A DNA stretch of 64,000 nucleotides, from positions 1,863,001 to 1,927,000 of the forward strand of contig NZ_CP159837.1 of the NCBI RefSeq assembly GCF_040564635.1, read 5' to 3'. The translations under genes were made by a program, and so were the position numbers. Position 1 is the stretch's first letter. Each line of letters begins with the position of its first letter. Origin of the DNA: Planktothricoides raciborskii GIHE-MW2 (GTDB lineage Bacteria > Cyanobacteriota > Cyanobacteriia > Cyanobacteriales > Laspinemataceae). The notes beneath the pieces are model-generated. The model was given only the letters and a program-made list of their open reading frames with translations, was not told where the DNA came from and did not search any database. This document shows positions 8,699 to 16,343 of this stretch, in pieces.

Positions 8699-11600
8699 TT
8701 AGATATCTAAATCAGTGAAATTGAGGTGTTTACTGTGTTGTTCAATAAACTCCCGACGCGGCCCGACGCGATCGCCCATTAAAATGGTAAAGATGCGATC
8801 GGCTTCGGCAGCATCTTCAATTTCCACCCGTTTCAGGGTGCGAGTTTCCGGGTTCATGGTGGTTTCCCAAAGTTGGTCTGGCATCATTTCACCTAACCCT
8901 TTAAACCGCTGAATTGTGTAATTCGCATTCGGCGGTAATTGGGCTAAATGTTCTTGCAACTCGCGATCACTGTAGCAATACACATGATTGCGACCGCGTT
9001 CTACCTTATACAAAGGAGGACAAGCAATATACACATAACCTTGGTCTACCAAATCCCGTTGATAGCGATAGAAAAAGGTCAATAATAAGGTACGAATGTG
9101 GGCCCCATCTACATCAGCGTCAGTCATAATTATGACACGGTGATAACGCAGTTGATCGGGGTTAAATTCTTCCCCTTTAATCCCCAAACCTATAGCAGAA
9201 ATCAGCGATTGAATTTCGTTATTTTTGTAAATTTTCGCATCGTCAGTTTTTTCAATGTTGAGGATTTTCCCCCGTAGCGGGAGAATCGCTTGGAATCGGC
9301 GATCGCGCCCTTGTTTAGCACTGTTGTGAACAAATATCCCACTGGCTAAAGCAAAGTTATGGGTGTTGGGAACTTCGATATCATAAACATCAAATCGTTC
9401 CTCCATTGGTTCCACCGAAATAATCTGATGGTTGTAGTTGCGAATAGCATCCCGCGCCCGGACATCATCCCCATCAAAATAGCGATCGCAAAATGTTTTA
9501 AACGTCAACAGAGAGCGATCTTTTTGACATTTACGGTATGACTCATAAGTTTCCACATCCATATAACCGCAATAGGTGTGAACTTTCTTTAAAGCTTCAA
9601 TAGTTTTGCGGTAATAGGTTTTATCCAACGCCTCACGACGCTTGCTGCGAAACTCTGGAGTCCATTGCTCCTTGGTTTTTTCCCGGCGCCATGCCAGCAA
9701 ATCCTCGTCTTTCCATTGCTCCTTAGCCATCTGTGAATACTGTTCCCGCAGATGGGGATGATAAGCAAAATACTCCCGCACTCGTTGGGCTTGCTCCTCA
9801 CGATGGGCTGGATCGCTCCAATACTCCCGCTGTACTCGGTCAAGTCGTTCCCGATTTTCCAAGCGGTAGGATTCGTTACTATCATAAAACTCTCGCCACT
9901 TAGCCATCATATAGGCTTTATGTTCTGGGGATTCCCACAGAGCCTTGGCGTTGGCTGAAAGCATCTCTCGGGTGTCCGGTTGAAGCATCCGCTCGCTCAT
10001 CATAGCCCGAAACTCTGGACTCTGATGAATGCGTCGGCTCTTTTCGATCACATCTGGACGATGCAATGTTTTCTCCAGATGAGCCCGATGGAGGGCTAAA
10101 TGTTCTTCCTCTGGAAGTCGCTGAATATTGGTCGGATTATTGTTCAGCTTGTTGAAATCTACATGATGTCGGTGGTTGCCATCTGAAGTTTGATAAACCC
10201 CATGTTCCAGATTATAAAAATCCGCCAACAGATGAGTATAGATCCAATCATTGCGCTTCGGACTCCAAACCATTTCATACCCCTTCAACCCCGTGCCGTT
10301 CTTATTTTTTTCAGAAAGACACTGGTAAAAAGGCATCAAATGATCGTCCCGTGTCAGGGAAGCTGCTGGTTTATAAGTCCCATCGCGCAACATAAATGGA
10401 TGATCGGGAGTGCAGATGATCGTTTCCCCACTGTCCAATGTCACCTTAACTACTTCCGCATTGGCCTTAGTCATCCGAGCGTTAATAATCCGCTCCACCG
10501 CAATGTGACCATCATCCCGAATGGTGTAGCAGAAATGTTCTTTCCCCGCTGCCTGTTCCTCAACCAACTCTTTAAAGCTCAAACAGCGCCCATCCGTTAA
10601 AACAAGTTCAGTTTCTCCAAAAAAACAGCCACTGGCGCTGTCGCCTTCGACCAAATATATCTCACTTTCTGAGGCTTCTTTGGAGCTACAATCGGCCAAT
10701 TTACCGGGCAGTGGAGACGACTCTAGCACTGACTTTCGGCGGACTTGTTCCCGTGCGAGACGTGCTGCTTCAGCGGCTTTAAATGCTTGGATCGCTTTAT
10801 CTAAAATGGCATCCGCAATATGGGGGCGAAAATCCAAATACTCGGTGAGCACTTGAGCCACCAGAGAATCAACAATCCCCCGAACTTCTGTATTCCCCAA
10901 CTTAGTCTTGGTTTGACCTTCAAATTCCGGGTCTGGCACCTTCACGGAAATCACAGCGGTTAAACCTTCCCGGATATTTTCACCGCCCAGGTTGGCATCT
11001 TTCTCTTTCAGTTTGCCGCGTTTCCGGGCGACGTTATTCATGCTGCGGGTCAACACCGCCTTCAGACCTTCTAAGTGAGTGCCGCCATCAATAGTGCGAA
11101 TATTGTTGGCAAAACCCAGTAGGTTATCGTTGTAGGCATCGGTACACCATTGCAACGCCACTTCTACTTGGACATTGTTGCGATCGCCGGAAATATAGAT
11201 AATCTCCTCATGTAGGGGAGTTTTTTCCCGGTTCATATAGGCGACATATTCTTGAATGCCTCCTTCATAGCAGTAGGTTTCGCTGTGAGGTTTGTCGCTG
11301 CCCAACAAATCCAAGCGGTTGTCTGTAAAAGTAATTTTCACTCCGGCATTCAGATAAGCCAGTTCCCGAATCCGTCCGGCAATGGTTTTATAATCAAACT
11401 CAATGCCGGTGGTGAAAATGGTGCTGTCTGGCAGAAAGCAAACCGAGGTGCCGGTGCGGTTTTCTTTGTACGGCTTGGCTTCCAGTTCCCCGACGGGTTT
11501 GCCTCGTTCGTAGCGTTGATTATGGACTTTGTTGTCGCGCCATACGGTGACTTCCACCCATTCCGATAAAGCGTTGACCACGGAGACGCCCACCCCGTGC

Positions 11601-11941
11601 AAGCCACCAGACACTTTATAGCCGCCACCGCCAAATTTACCGCCCGCATGGAGTACAGTCATAACCGTTTCCAGGGCAGATTTGCCGGTTTTAGAATGGG
11701 TATCCGTGGGAATCCCTCGACCATCATCGGTGACGGTGACAGATCCATCGGCATTTAGATCCACTTCTATGTGGGTGCAATAACCAGCCAGCGCCTCATC
11801 AATGGAGTTGTCCACTACCTCGTAAACTAGGTGGTGGAGTCCGCGCGGGCCGGTTGAGCCGATATACATTCCAGGTCGTTTGCGTACTGCTTCCAAACCT
11901 TCAAGAACCTGAATTTGATCGGCGCTGTAACTACTGGTCAT
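8699..11941 (-). CDS. gyrB: DNA gyrase subunit B with an intein
   Basis: ATPase and TOPRIM subunit of DNA gyrase, which introduces negative supercoils. The reading frame encodes 1080 aa; removing the 435-aa intein leaves a 645-aa GyrB of normal size. The N-terminus has the GHKL ATPase motifs (EVVDNSIDEA, DDGRGIP, GGLHGVGVSVVNALS). The TOPRIM domain is split: EGDSASG lies just before the intein, and SAKQGRDRRFQAILPLRGKILN with MTDADVDGAHIR just after it. The C-terminus PRREFIEQHSKHLNFTDLDI is intact. The host protein is essential, so splicing must work. Confidence 0.97.
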   Translation of the reverse strand: MTSSYSADQIQVLEGLEAVRKRPGMYIGSTGPRGLHHLVYEVVDNSIDEALAGYCTHIEVDLNADGSVTVTDDGRGIPTDTHSKTGKSALETVMTVLHAGGKFGGGGYKVSGGLHGVGVSVVNALSEWVEVTVWRDNKVHNQRYERGKPVGELEAKPYKENRTGTSVCFLPDSTIFTTGIEFDYKTIAGRIRELAYLNAGVKITFTDNRLDLLGSDKPHSETYCYEGGIQEYVAYMNREKTPLHEEIIYISGDRNNVQVEVALQWCTDAYNDNLLGFANNIRTIDGGTHLEGLKAVLTRSMNNVARKRGKLKEKDANLGGENIREGLTAVISVKVPDPEFEGQTKTKLGNTEVRGIVDSLVAQVLTEYLDFRPHIADAILDKAIQAFKAAEAARLAREQVRRKSVLESSPLPGKLADCSSKEASESEIYLVEGDSASGCFFGETELVLTDGRCLSFKELVEEQAAGKEHFCYTIRDDGHIAVERIINARMTKANAEVVKVTLDSGETIICTPDHPFMLRDGTYKPAASLTRDDHLMPFYQCLSEKNKNGTGLKGYEMVWSPKRNDWIYTHLLADFYNLEHGVYQTSDGNHRHHVDFNKLNNNPTNIQRLPEEEHLALHRAHLEKTLHRPDVIEKSRRIHQSPEFRAMMSERMLQPDTREMLSANAKALWESPEHKAYMMAKWREFYDSNESYRLENRERLDRVQREYWSDPAHREEQAQRVREYFAYHPHLREQYSQMAKEQWKDEDLLAWRREKTKEQWTPEFRSKRREALDKTYYRKTIEALKKVHTYCGYMDVETYESYRKCQKDRSLLTFKTFCDRYFDGDDVRARDAIRNYNHQIISVEPMEERFDVYDIEVPNTHNFALASGIFVHNSAKQGRDRRFQAILPLRGKILNIEKTDDAKIYKNNEIQSLISAIGLGIKGEEFNPDQLRYHRVIIMTDADVDGAHIRTLLLTFFYRYQRDLVDQGYVYIACPPLYKVERGRNHVYCYSDRELQEHLAQLPPNANYTIQRFKGLGEMMPDQLWETTMNPETRTLKRVEIEDAAEADRIFTILMGDRVGPRREFIEQHSKHLNFTDLDI
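9323..10627 (-). other. GyrB intein with HNH homing endonuclease domain
   Basis: Residues 439-873 of the precursor. The intein starts with Cys439 (CFFGETELVLTDGRCLSFKEL, block A), has a block B-like TPDHPFMLRDG, a block F-like RFDVYDIEVPNTHNFALASG, and ends FVHN before Ser874 as the +1 nucleophile. The middle contains an HNH motif (HRHHVDFNKLNNNPTNIQ). After it come several helical repeats of the NUMOD type (SPEFRAMMSERM, SPEHKAYMMAKW, DPAHREEQAQRV, TPEFRSKRREAL), usually linked to DNA binding. The insertion site in the GDSASG/SAKQGRD motif is the classic gyrB intein site. Confidence 0.93.
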
Positions 11942-12127
11942 AGTAAAATTGCTCCAATTATGAGGCGAATAGCCTATATTAACCGTTGAGATATGAAAAA
12001 CTTTAAAAAGTTTAGCACAAAACGGTTATAGGCGATGATAGAGCAATTTCCTGTAAAATTTATCAGGGGGGTGCAGGGTCTATTGTTGCTGTAAAATTCA
12101 ACTCAGTTGGCAGTTAGAGAAAATTTT

Positions 12128-13081
12128 ATGGGCGGATTAATTGTAATTTGTGGAGCAACGGCTACGGGTAAGTCGGGACTGGCGATCGCGATCGCTCATC
12201 GTTTGCATTCTATTATAATTAGTGCCGATTCGCGCCAAGTGTATCGAGATTTTGACATTGGCACCGCTAAACCGACGCGGGAAGAGCAACAGCAAGTCCC
12301 GCATTATTTAATCGATATCTGCGATCCTACGGAAACTCTCACGGTTGCAGATTATCAACAACAAGCACAGTCTTTGATTGCTTCTACACCATACACCCCT
12401 CCACCCCTCCTCGTCGGTGGGACGGGTTTATATATTAAATCTGTGGTTAGGGGGATGAAAATTCCGCGAGTGCCACCACACCCAGAACTGCGATCGCAGT
12501 TAGCTGATTTGGGGCAATCCCAATGTTATTCAATGCTGCAACAGGTAGACCCGTTAGCAGCAGCGAAAATTCATGGCAATGATTCGGTGAGAACTTTAAG
12601 GGCTTTGGAGGTTTATTATGTGACGGGGTGTCCGATTTCGCAACAGCAGGGCGAAAATCCACCGGGCTATCCGATCTTACAGATTGGGTTAGACTGCGAA
12701 ACCCAGGCATTGAGCGATAGCGCATCCGCGCCGCTTCGCGATGGCGCATCCGCGCCGCTTCGCGAACGCATTTCCCGACGGACGCAACTTATGATTTCGG
12801 CGGGTTTTGTGGGCGAAGTGGAATATCTTTGTGAAAAATATGGCAGAGACTTACCGTTGCTGAATACCCTGGGTTATGCGGAAATTAAAGACTATTTGGC
12901 GGGAAAGATTAGCTTAGAAGAGGCGATCGGGCTGACTATTTTACATACTAGGCAATTTGCCAAACGGCAACGTACCTGGTTTCAGCGGGATGCAGACATT
13001 GAATGGTTTAATGCGGATGACCTTGATTTAGTAGAGCAAGTCTGGCAAAGGATTCAAGAGTTTATCGAAAAGTTATCATAA
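12128..13081 (+). CDS. miaA: tRNA dimethylallyltransferase
   Basis: Transfers a dimethylallyl group to N6 of adenosine 37 of tRNAs reading UNN codons. The start is the ATG at 12128 (MGGLIVICGATATGKSGLA); the longer frame from a TTG at 12107 adds nothing conserved. Key motifs are the P-loop GATATGKS, SADSRQVYRDFDIGTAKPT, VPHYLIDI, VGGTGLYIKSV and LHTRQFAKRQRTWF. A 16-residue insertion DSASAPLRDGASAPLR-like (12716-12763) interrupts the usually continuous GLDCE...RERISRRT stretch; it comes from two in-frame 24-bp repeats. The protein of 317 aa is otherwise normal. Confidence 0.95.
   Translation: MGGLIVICGATATGKSGLAIAIAHRLHSIIISADSRQVYRDFDIGTAKPTREEQQQVPHYLIDICDPTETLTVADYQQQAQSLIASTPYTPPPLLVGGTGLYIKSVVRGMKIPRVPPHPELRSQLADLGQSQCYSMLQQVDPLAAAKIHGNDSVRTLRALEVYYVTGCPISQQQGENPPGYPILQIGLDCETQALSDSASAPLRDGASAPLRERISRRTQLMISAGFVGEVEYLCEKYGRDLPLLNTLGYAEIKDYLAGKISLEEAIGLTILHTRQFAKRQRTWFQRDADIEWFNADDLDLVEQVWQRIQEFIEKLS
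12716..12763. repeat. Two 24-bp tandem repeats inserted in miaA
   Basis: Copies at 12716-12739 and 12740-12763 differ at one position and encode SDSASAPL / RDGASAPL. Their total length of 48 bp keeps the miaA frame. The sequence is itself partly palindromic (GCATCCGCGCCGCTTCGCG) and loosely resembles the repeat copies at 4396-4466 and 27985-28008. Confidence 0.85.
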
Positions 13082-13113
13082 TCAACAAGCCTGTTTAACC
13101 TGGAGGTGTTGGT

Positions 13114-13986
13114 ATGCCTTCTCCGTTTCCTGGGATGGATCCGTATTTAGAAGATCCCCAAGAATGGCCTGAAGTTCATAATCGATTGATTGTTAACTTG
13201 GCAGACTGGTTGAGTCCTCAGTTGCGTCCGACCTATCGAGTGGCGATTGAAAAGCGGACTTATCAGACTGATGTGGATGATTTTTTATTAGTCGGTCTTC
13301 CTGATGTAACAGTATGGCAGCCCAAATCATCAACCCCATCAAGTCAACCACCAAGATATTCTACCGCTGGTACTTTGGCGTCAACCAAAGATCGACCGTT
13401 CGCCGTTACCATGCCAATGCCGACTACGGTTAAGGAAGGCTATTTAGAAATTAGACGAGTGAAAACCGGGGAAGTGGTTACGGCTATTGAAATTTTGTCT
13501 CCGAGCAACAAACGTCCTGGAGAAGGTCGGGACGCATATATCCGCAAGCGGAGACAAGTGCTGGGCAGTTCCACTCATTTGGTCGAAATTGATTTGCTCA
13601 GAACTGGGGAGAAAATGCCCGCCATTGGTGAAGTGCCACCAACCGATTATCGCATTTTGGTCAGTCGGGGCGATCGGCGTCCCAATGCTATGGTCTATGC
13701 TTTTACTCTCCGGGAAGCTATTCCTGTCTTTCCCCTGCCTTTGCGTCCCCAAGACCCAGAACCCTTGGTTGACTTGCAGACTTTGTTAAACAACTTGTAC
13801 GATTTGGCAGGCTATGACAGCAGCGATCGATTATCGCTTATCGCCGGTTCCCTCACTTTCAGAAGCAGATGCAGCATGGGTAGATGTGCTGTTGCGAGAA
13901 CAAGGACTGCGGTAGTTGGACAGGTTGGACAGTCTGATTTCTGCTCAGTTTATGATCGGGCTATAATAAACCAATTAATTGATTAA
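13114..13986 (+). CDS. DUF4058 family protein, frameshifted near the C-terminus
   Basis: The start MPSPFPGMDPYLEDPQEWPEVHNRLI is the hallmark of DUF4058, a family of unknown function expanded in cyanobacteria. GGAGG precedes the ATG by 8 nt. The family pattern continues through IEKRTY, LPDVTVW, GYLEIRRVKTGEVVTAIEILSPSNK and VEIDLLRTGEKMP to YDLAGYDSS. After about 13825 the frame drifts into unlike sequence. The adjacent frame gives the expected end IDYRLSPVPSLSEADAAWVD, then VLLREQGLR and a stop at 13913-13915. One extra base in AGCAGCGATCGAT explains it. The full-length product may be a tailed variant or non-functional. Confidence 0.82.
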   Translation: MPSPFPGMDPYLEDPQEWPEVHNRLIVNLADWLSPQLRPTYRVAIEKRTYQTDVDDFLLVGLPDVTVWQPKSSTPSSQPPRYSTAGTLASTKDRPFAVTMPMPTTVKEGYLEIRRVKTGEVVTAIEILSPSNKRPGEGRDAYIRKRRQVLGSSTHLVEIDLLRTGEKMPAIGEVPPTDYRILVSRGDRRPNAMVYAFTLREAIPVFPLPLRPQDPEPLVDLQTLLNNLYDLAGYDSSDRLSLIAGSLTFRSRCSMGRCAVARTRTAVVGQVGQSDFCSVYDRAIINQLID

Positions 13987-13996
13987 GGAGTGAAAA

Positions 13997-14176
13997 TTGC
14001 CAACGGAAGCTCAGTCTTTAAAAGCCGTAATTTTATGTCAATGGCTTTCCAACGGGTTTCAGCCAATTCATGTATTTCGATACGATCATAAATATAAAAC
14101 GATCTATCTTCAAGCTGGCACATCAGAACAAATCGCAATTGTAATTTATGCCGATGGTAAATGGGAGTTTGTGTAA
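13997..14176 (+). CDS. DUF6888-like small protein
   Basis: A 59-aa frame starting at TTG 13997 with GGAG 7 nt upstream: MPTEAQSLKAVILCQWLSNG, then FQPIHVFRYDHKYKTIYLQAG, TSEQIAIVIYADGKWEFV. This pattern (CQWLSN...P..V.R.D....I.L.AG....I.IY..G.W.F) agrees with my memory of the cyanobacterial DUF6888 family. Its TAA shares a base with the ATG of the next gene (TAATG), so the two are translationally coupled. Function is unknown; the small coupled pair resembles toxin-antitoxin organisation. The minus-strand frame over the same bases is a shadow. Confidence 0.7.
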   Translation: MPTEAQSLKAVILCQWLSNGFQPIHVFRYDHKYKTIYLQAGTSEQIAIVIYADGKWEFV

Positions 14177-14388
14177 TGTCCAATTTTCAAGAGATGACAG
14201 TTGCTCAATTAAAACAATTCTTGTCAGATCATAGAAGTAATGATGAGATGTTTAGTGACGCCTTGGGAGAACTGTTAAGACGTAATCCCGATCGCCCAAT
14301 CTATTCAGCCGATATGCCTCCCGAAGAAATTGGCCAAGTGATTCGCGAAAAAATCGAACAGATTAGAAATAAAGAGCAATATAGCTAA
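14176..14388 (+). CDS. DUF6887-like small protein
   Basis: A 70-aa protein, MSNFQEMTVAQLKQFLSDHR..., whose N-terminus (NFxxMTxxELxxxxLxHRxxDE) fits the cyanobacterial DUF6887 family. Its C-terminus is charged and helical (EEIGQVIREKIEQIRNKEQ). The start at 14176 overlaps the preceding stop in TAATG and fits the family start better than the in-frame ATG at 14161, which lies inside the upstream gene. The family usually sits next to DUF6888. No function is known; antitoxin-like is a guess from size and arrangement. Confidence 0.7.
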   Translation: MSNFQEMTVAQLKQFLSDHRSNDEMFSDALGELLRRNPDRPIYSADMPPEEIGQVIREKIEQIRNKEQYS

Positions 14389-14639
14389 TCAGTCGGGGAG
14401 ATCGCCGTCCCAATGCTATGGTCTATGCTTTTACTTTCCGGGAAGCTATTCCTGTCTTTCCCCTGCCTTGGCGTCCCCAAGACCCAGAACTCCTGGCTGA
14501 CTGGCAAAGTTAAACAAGTTGTAGGATTTGGCAGGCTATGACAGCAGCGATCGATTATGGTTTATCGCCGGTTCCCCCACTTTCAGAAGCAGATGCAGCA
14601 TGGGCTGATGGTCTGTTGCGAGAAAAAGGACTGCGTTAG
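14389..14639 (+). pseudogene. Duplicated 3' third of the DUF4058 gene
   Basis: Bases from 14389 closely match 13661-13915 of the DUF4058 gene (both begin TCAGTCGGGG and both end with GGACTGCG/TTAG-type stops), but with indels that remove the reading frame around 14508-14530. The last part in one frame still reads IDYGLSPVPPLSEADAAWAD, GLLREKGLR. It has no start and cannot encode a protein. It forms a direct repeat of about 255 bp bracketing the DUF6888/DUF6887 pair. Confidence 0.85.
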
Positions 14640-14815
14640 TTGGACTGTCTGATGTATCCTTTGTTTGTGATGGTTAATTCTGTAAGCGCGATCGCTCAAC
14701 CGGAGTTTTTGGGTAGTTTAAGATTAACGGGTTTCGGAAATTCCCGAAATACAGGATAAATTCAGTGGGGGGCGATCGATATATTATAAATGAATCCAAT
14801 TCAACATATTACTAT

Positions 14816-16342
14816 ATGGAATATTCTAGTTTAAATGACCCTACACATTCAAAGCCACCCTTAGAAGATAGAGTAATATGTATTGTTCATCCCAATGAAA
14901 ATGCCTACTCGGAAACCTTCATTCGTAACCACATTGAACGCTTACCAGCCAAGGTGATTGTTTTACATAGAGGATCACCAGAGATTCAGAATATCGCCGG
15001 TCTTGGTCAATTTTTCTGGGAAAATAATGTCGAAGCTGTCTTGGCAGAATATATTCCCACTGGAGTTGCGCTAATGAATGTTTGTGAAGCCGCAGGATTA
15101 CCGCTGATTGTCCACACTCATGGTGAAGCAATGGAGACTGTGGTACTGGAAAACGAAGGTCATTTCTATCCAGAACTTTTTCACAAATTAGCAGCGATTG
15201 TCGCCCCCACTGAGTTCATTAAAACCCAGCTACTCGATCTAGGATTACCCTTAGAAAAAATTCAGGTAAACACCAATGGGGTTGACCCATCTATATTTTG
15301 TGGGGCTAATCCTGCTACTTCAGAGCCAGTGTTTCTAGCTGTATCACGTTTGGTCGATCTAAAAGGCCCGCATTTGACTCTTTTAGCTTTTGCCAAAGCT
15401 ATTCAAGATTTTGGTGAAGCCCATTTAATGATGGTGGGTGACGGAGTTTTATTAGAAAGCTGTAAACAAATTACTAAAGCGCTGAAAATCGAGAAAAATG
15501 TAAAATTTTTAGGGGTAAAAAATCCCTGGGAAATCGCTGAATTAATGCGTTCAGCTAGAGCTTTTCTTCAACATTCAATTCAAACATCTGATGGACAATG
15601 CGAAGCCCAAGGAGTTGTATTTTTAGAGGCGGGGGCTTCTGGCTTGCCAGTGATTAGCACTCGTAGTGGTGGCATTCCAGAGGTGGTGATAGACGGGGAG
15701 ACAGGTTTTCTCGTCCAGGAAGCTGATGTGGATGCGATGGCCGATCGCATATTGCGATTAATCAAAGATCCTCTCCTCGCTGCACAACTTGGCCAAGCTG
15801 CCAGAAAGCGGATTTGTGCTGAGTTTTCCATGGAAAAAAGTATTAGCGGCTTGTGGTGTATCATAGATACAGCGATTAAACAACACGCGAAGCAGGAGTT
15901 GATTTCTAGTTTAAATCTTAGAGAGATTAATTTAATAGTGTTCCCTGATTGGTTACAGCCGGAGAATTCGCTGATTGACCAGTTGGCATCTGTGATATTA
16001 TTGCTTTTTAAGCATCCAGAGTCAGATCGGATAACATTGCTTATCGATCAGAGTGATGTTTCTGATGAAGAGTCTAATCTAGTTTTATCTACGGTGTTAA
16101 TGAAAATTATGATGGAAGAAGAATTAGACGATGCAACAGCCCCAGAGATTTGTCTACTGCCAGATTTAAGTGAAAAAAAATGGTTGGAACTGTTGCCTAT
16201 CCTCAACTATCGCCTAATTTTGAACCAGGAAAAAATAGCTAAAAATCATAGCAGCGAATTGTCAAATTTACCTGAATTAAATCTGGATGAATTAGCCTTG
16301 CTGTATTCAGCTAAACAGTCAACAATTACCAACCTGAATTAA
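14816..16342 (+). CDS. GT4 glycosyltransferase with a C-terminal cyanobacterial accessory domain
   Basis: Residues 1-360 are a GT-B glycosyltransferase of the GT4 class: VCIVHPNENAYSETFIRNHI, HTHGEA, NGVDPSIF, AVSRLVDLKGPHLTLLAFA and the donor-binding block FLEAGASGLPVISTRSGGIPEVVIDGETGFLV with the E-x7-E pair. The C-terminal part (about 365-505) starts LREINLIVFPDWLQPENSL and is shared with the 1241-aa protein at 19142. The start is uncertain: ATG 14816 gives MEYSSLNDP, while a GTG at 14765 would add 17 residues; neither has a good Shine-Dalgarno sequence. Only one base separates it from the next gene, so they form an operon. Likely role: sugar addition to a surface polymer or protein. Confidence 0.85.
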   Translation: MEYSSLNDPTHSKPPLEDRVICIVHPNENAYSETFIRNHIERLPAKVIVLHRGSPEIQNIAGLGQFFWENNVEAVLAEYIPTGVALMNVCEAAGLPLIVHTHGEAMETVVLENEGHFYPELFHKLAAIVAPTEFIKTQLLDLGLPLEKIQVNTNGVDPSIFCGANPATSEPVFLAVSRLVDLKGPHLTLLAFAKAIQDFGEAHLMMVGDGVLLESCKQITKALKIEKNVKFLGVKNPWEIAELMRSARAFLQHSIQTSDGQCEAQGVVFLEAGASGLPVISTRSGGIPEVVIDGETGFLVQEADVDAMADRILRLIKDPLLAAQLGQAARKRICAEFSMEKSISGLWCIIDTAIKQHAKQELISSLNLREINLIVFPDWLQPENSLIDQLASVILLLFKHPESDRITLLIDQSDVSDEESNLVLSTVLMKIMMEEELDDATAPEICLLPDLSEKKWLELLPILNYRLILNQEKIAKNHSSELSNLPELNLDELALLYSAKQSTITNLN

Positions 16343-16343
16343 G

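Noticed and set aside
11252-11649. Frames of about 100 aa on both strands inside gyrB
   Set aside because: They overlap the conserved GyrB ATPase domain in other frames and have no independent support.
14161-14175. Upstream ATG for the DUF6887-like gene
   Set aside because: It lies inside the preceding gene; the ATG at 14176 gives the family N-terminus and a TAATG overlap.
13983-14183. 66-aa frame on the minus strand
   Set aside because: It is antisense to the DUF6888-like gene, which has a ribosome binding site and coupling to the next gene.
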